Assembly (NCBI RefSeq): GCF_007827815.1
Contig: NZ_VITH01000009.1
Span: forward strand, 211,407-275,406
DNA length: 64,000 nt
Direction of reading: 5' to 3'
Source of the DNA: Azospirillum brasilense
GTDB taxonomy: Bacteria; Pseudomonadota; Alphaproteobacteria; Azospirillales; Azospirillaceae
The notes below the pieces were generated by a model. It was not told the origin of the DNA. It did not search any database and saw nothing but the letters and a program-made list of their open reading frames with translations. A program made the translations under genes and the position numbers. Of this stretch, positions 60,977-64,000 are shown piece after piece; position 1 is the first letter of the stretch; every line of letters starts with the position of its first letter.

Positions 60977-63310
60977 CTACTCCGCCGCCCCGGCGTGGCG
61001 CATCCGGCCAGCATCGGCGGCTCCCGCTTTGGCAAGCGCCTCGGCGGCGCCGCGGGCGATGTGCAGCGTGCGCTGCGGCAGCGGGAAGTCGATTCCCAGC
61101 TCGATGAAGCGCGCCTTCATGCGGCCGTTGAACGCACGCCCGACGTTCCACTGCTGGATCGGCAGCGTCTTGATGCGCGCCTTGATGACCGCCGCGGACT
61201 CTTGGAAGGAATCGACGCCCAGCACCTCCAGCGGTTCCAGGATGAGCGGCGCGAAGCGCGGGTCCTTGCGCAGCTCGTCGCCGATGTCGTGCAGAACGGA
61301 GACCACGCGGTCGGCGTTCTCGTGATAGGGGATCGCCACGTCGAACACGTAGTAGCTGAAGTCCTTCGTCATGTTCGACACGCTGGTGACCGCGCTGAAG
61401 GGGATGGTGTGGACCGTCCCGTCGAAGTCGCGCAGGCGGATGGTGCGGATGTTCATCCCCTCCACCAGACCGCCCTTGCCGCCGACATTGACGACATCGC
61501 CGACCGAGATGGTGTCCTCGAACAGGATGAACAGGCCGGTGATGACGTCCTTGACCAGGGTCTGCGCGCCGAAGCCGACGGCGAGGCCGACCACGCCGGC
61601 ACCGGCCAGCAGCGGCCCGATGTTCAAGCCCAACTCCGACAGGGTGATCAGCGTGACCAGCGTCAGCAGGACCACCAGCAGCGCGCTGCGCAGCAGTGGC
61701 AGCAGGGTGCGCACCCGCGCGCTGCGCTGGATGGCCCGCCCGTTGCGGTCCGTCGTCGCCAGATGGCGCTCGATCAGGCCGTTGGTCACCTCCCACACGG
61801 CGAGCGCGATGGCGCCGACCAGCAGGAGGGACAGGCCCGACGCCACGATGCGCAGGCCGATGGCCGTCTGCAGCCAGCCCCAGACATCCAGCCCCCAGGC
61901 GCTCAGAACCACCAGCCCGCCCAGCACGGCCACCACCGCGTGCAGCAGCCGCGCGGTGGGGGCAACGTAGCGGCGCAGCCGCCCCGCCGCCCAGGCGGAG
62001 TGTCCGCGCCGGCGGTCCATGCGCTCCAGGATCGCCGCGGCGGCGCGGGTGATCCCCCGCCCGATCAGCCGCGCGACCCCGGCGATCACCAGGGTCACGG
62101 CCGTTGCCTGGACCACGAACAGCAGCCCGCCGCTGATCTCCAGCGCCCAGATGCCGAACAGGACGATGATGTAGAGGATGGCGATGGCGTGCCAGACGTC
62201 GGCCACGCGGCGGCCGGCGGCGCGCAGCATCCGGCCCGCCCCGGCGGCGCGCCGTCCGGGCGGAACCGGCGACACCACGTCGGACAGCGGCTGCGCCGCC
62301 GCGATCCCGCCGCGCAGGCGTGCGGCCACCGCCTCCCGGCTTTGCAGCACCAGCACCGCCAGCATGACGGCGACCAGCAGGCCGACCAGGGTCACCAGCG
62401 CGCTGTAGCTCTGCGCCGGCAGGCCGAGCCGCCGAGCCGCCTCGGCCAGGAACATGCCGTAGAGCGTGGTGATGGCGATGGTCCGGCACCAGCGCAGCAG
62501 CCGCAGGGCCGAGCCGTCGCTCATCGGGATCAGCCGCAGGTTGGGCGAGGCCGGGGCGAGCAGCGCCCGGACCACCAGAAGGACGATCTGCACGAAGATG
62601 CTGGCGTTGAGGAAGGTGACGCCCAGCACCCGCACCACCGGGGGCGGGTCGAACAGCGCCAGCACGCCGAAGCCGGCGGCGGCGAAGGCCACGATGGGCG
62701 CCAGATCGAACAGCGACCGCACCAGCAGCAGCGGCACCTTGGCGAGGGTTGAAGGGATGGGCCGGGCCGCCAGCATGGCGCGCGGGCGCCGCAGCGTGCG
62801 GATGGCGATCAGCCGGGCGCCCTGCCCGACCACCACCACCAGCACCAGTTCGGCGACCAGCCAGCCCCAGGCGGCGCGCTGCGCCGGGTCGGAGACCTGC
62901 CGCTCCAGCCAATGCAGCCCCTGCGGCGCGTTGAGCAGGGCGTCGCCGGCCAGCGCGGCCTCCTGCCCCAGCCCGTCGAGCCGGTTCGACAGCAGGGTGA
63001 GCAGGCGGGTGCCGATCCCCTCCGGTTCCGCCGGTGACACGGCGGCCTCCGCCTGCTCCAGGGCGCGGAGCTGGCCGAGCAGGGCGGCGCGGCGGTCCGG
63101 GTCCTCCAGCGTCTGGCGCAGGCGGGCGATCTCCTCCGGGTTGGGCGCCGCCTCGGCCTGGGCCGTCGGGGCCGGCGTCGGGATCTGCGCCGAGGCCGGG
63201 GTCGCGATCCCCCCAAGCGCGGCGGTCAGCAGGAGAAGGAGGGCGAGAAGGCCGCGCAGGGCGCGGAGGCGGGCGGCGGGAAGCCGTGGGGCACGGTCGT
63301 CGGAAGTCAT
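60977..63310 (-). CDS. Large MscS-family mechanosensitive channel
   Basis: Protein of 777 residues. A signal peptide (about 1-42) and a charged periplasmic segment precede about ten membrane helices, the last of which is the pore helix with GAGVVGLAVGFGAQTLVKDVITGLFILFEDTISVGDVV (about 555-595), the MscS signature. A beta domain and C-terminal alpha/beta domain (DGTVHTIPFSAVTSVSNMTKD ... FNGRMKARFIELGIDFPLPQRTLHI) follow. It protects cells from hypo-osmotic shock. The size is closer to YbdG/YnaI-MscK types than to MscS itself. Confidence 0.92.
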   Translation of the reverse strand: MTSDDRAPRLPAARLRALRGLLALLLLLTAALGGIATPASAQIPTPAPTAQAEAAPNPEEIARLRQTLEDPDRRAALLGQLRALEQAEAAVSPAEPEGIGTRLLTLLSNRLDGLGQEAALAGDALLNAPQGLHWLERQVSDPAQRAAWGWLVAELVLVVVVGQGARLIAIRTLRRPRAMLAARPIPSTLAKVPLLLVRSLFDLAPIVAFAAAGFGVLALFDPPPVVRVLGVTFLNASIFVQIVLLVVRALLAPASPNLRLIPMSDGSALRLLRWCRTIAITTLYGMFLAEAARRLGLPAQSYSALVTLVGLLVAVMLAVLVLQSREAVAARLRGGIAAAQPLSDVVSPVPPGRRAAGAGRMLRAAGRRVADVWHAIAILYIIVLFGIWALEISGGLLFVVQATAVTLVIAGVARLIGRGITRAAAAILERMDRRRGHSAWAAGRLRRYVAPTARLLHAVVAVLGGLVVLSAWGLDVWGWLQTAIGLRIVASGLSLLLVGAIALAVWEVTNGLIERHLATTDRNGRAIQRSARVRTLLPLLRSALLVVLLTLVTLITLSELGLNIGPLLAGAGVVGLAVGFGAQTLVKDVITGLFILFEDTISVGDVVNVGGKGGLVEGMNIRTIRLRDFDGTVHTIPFSAVTSVSNMTKDFSYYVFDVAIPYHENADRVVSVLHDIGDELRKDPRFAPLILEPLEVLGVDSFQESAAVIKARIKTLPIQQWNVGRAFNGRMKARFIELGIDFPLPQRTLHIARGAAEALAKAGAADAGRMRHAGAAE

Positions 63311-63478
63311 CGTCCTCTGGCGGTTCCGTTTTCAGGGCGGTTCCGGTCTTCAGGGAAGACCTTTGGAGCGGTCCGGGTGACGGGTCCAACCCAGGCCAAC
63401 AGCGCCGGGCACGATTTGTCTTGCAACGCAGCAACCGCGACATTTTGTCCGGAGGGCCGGCCGCACCGCCCTCCGCTC

Positions 63479-63508
63479 TTGCGCATCAATCTAATATACT
63501 AGTATATA
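63479..63508 (+). promoter_or_regulatory. gap promoter with ATATACTAGTATAT palindrome
   Basis: TTGCGC (63479-63484), 18-bp spacer, TATATA (63503-63508). The perfect 14-bp palindrome ATATACTAGTATAT (63494-63507) covers the -10 side, in the same phase as at ppc. The leader to the gap start is about 125 nt; nothing else is seen in the 328-bp gap. Confidence 0.65.
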
Positions 63509-63638
63509 TCTCAACGAAGCCCGGAAGCGCCCGCGCCCTGGCGCGGCGGGCCGCCCGATCCGGCGCCCCTTTCCCACCGGCCCTGGCCGGCGCCGCCCCC
63601 GATCCCGTCCGGGGCCGCGAACACCAGCGGAGAACAGC

Positions 63639-64000
63639 ATGTCCGTGAAGGTAGCGATCAACGGTTTTGGCCGCATCGGCCGTCTGGTTCTGCGGTCCAT
63701 CTACGAGAGCGGCCGCAAGGACGTCGAGGTCGTGGCGATCAACGATCTGGCCGACCTCAAGGCCAACGCTCACCTGCTGAAGTACGACAGCGTCCACGGC
63801 CGCTTCCCCGGCACGATCGAAGTCCAGGACGGCGCGCTGGTCGTCAACGGCCACTCGATCAAGGTCGTGCAGGAGCGTGACCCGGCCAAGCTGCCGTGGA
63901 AGGAACTGGGCATCCAGATCGCCATGGAATGCTCGGGCATCTTCACCAAGCGCGCCGACGCCGCCAAGCACCTGGAAGCGGGTGCCGAGAAGGTGCTGAT
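63639..64000 (+). CDS. gap: Glyceraldehyde-3-phosphate dehydrogenase, N-terminal part
   Basis: The first 120 residues of a GAPDH run off the right edge. The NAD site VKVAINGFGRIGRLVLRSI is at 3-21, then VAINDLADLKANAHLLKYDSVHGRFPG and the MECSGIFTKRADAAKHLEAGAEKVLI region before the catalytic Cys, which is beyond the window. AGCGGAGA lies before the ATG. Confidence 0.97.
   Translation, partial: MSVKVAINGFGRIGRLVLRSIYESGRKDVEVVAINDLADLKANAHLLKYDSVHGRFPGTIEVQDGALVVNGHSIKVVQERDPAKLPWKELGIQIAMECSGIFTKRADAAKHLEAGAEKVL

Overview
This window looks like a chromosomal segment of a high-GC alphaproteobacterium, most likely Azospirillum or a close relative in the Rhodospirillales. That placement rests on very high GC, the gene families and long REP-like intergenic palindromes; no rRNA or species marker is present. 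No transposase, integrase, phage gene or CRISPR array was seen. Gene density is high and the content is mainly housekeeping, respiration, transport and stress defence.

Layout. 0.1-4.9 kb: a ccoG gene (cytochrome oxidase maturation) with a 34-residue membrane protein behind it, a DXD glycosyltransferase, a GH12-like protein and class II fructose-bisphosphate aldolase. 5-9.5 kb: an SMP-30-type lactonase, then PEP carboxylase behind a palindromic operator, then a possible small RNA with the same operator and a strong terminator. 9.5-20.6 kb: a small unknown protein, a MocR regulator, a second ccoG, a potassium channel, a DsbA-like isomerase, a frameshifted OmpR-type response regulator, RidA, a DUF4139 protein, NnrU and small genes. 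20.6-24.7 kb: thiamine genes thiO-thiS-thiG under a TPP riboswitch, and mgtE with a long leader. 24.8-28.3 kb: STAS protein, tRNA-Leu(GAG), lipB, acylphosphatase, DUF2189 protein. 28.3-33.5 kb: a caa3-type oxidase (subunit II fused to cytochrome c, subunits I and III fused) beside a divergent three-haem cytochrome c. 33.6-39.4 kb: a methionine uptake operon preceded by a likely SAM-II riboswitch; it holds two metQ genes, metN, metI and an acyl-CoA synthetase. 39.5-44.1 kb: galM, a tagaturonate reductase-like gene and a molybdate-type ABC transporter lacking its ATPase. 44-46.4 kb: a QueC-like ATPase and a polysaccharide pyruvyl transferase. 46.6-53.9 kb: a copper oxidase and a tetR-MFP-RND efflux operon. 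53.9-59.1 kb: qorB/hxlR, katA/oxyR, a SpoU methyltransferase and a DUF1127 protein. 59.1-64 kb: a PQQ sugar dehydrogenase, tRNA-Ala(GGC), tRNA-Leu(CAG), a large MscS channel and the start of gap.

Most interesting signals. A nearly invariant palindrome (TATAYTARTATA) lies in the promoters of ppc, galM, gap and a short non-coding unit, so a single unidentified regulator may control central carbon metabolism here. The SAM-II element with a 30-codon leader frame ahead of the methionine operon, the acyl-CoA synthetase inside that operon, and the QueC-like/pyruvyl transferase pair are the other points most worth following. All functions are assigned by reading motifs and context; no database search was run.
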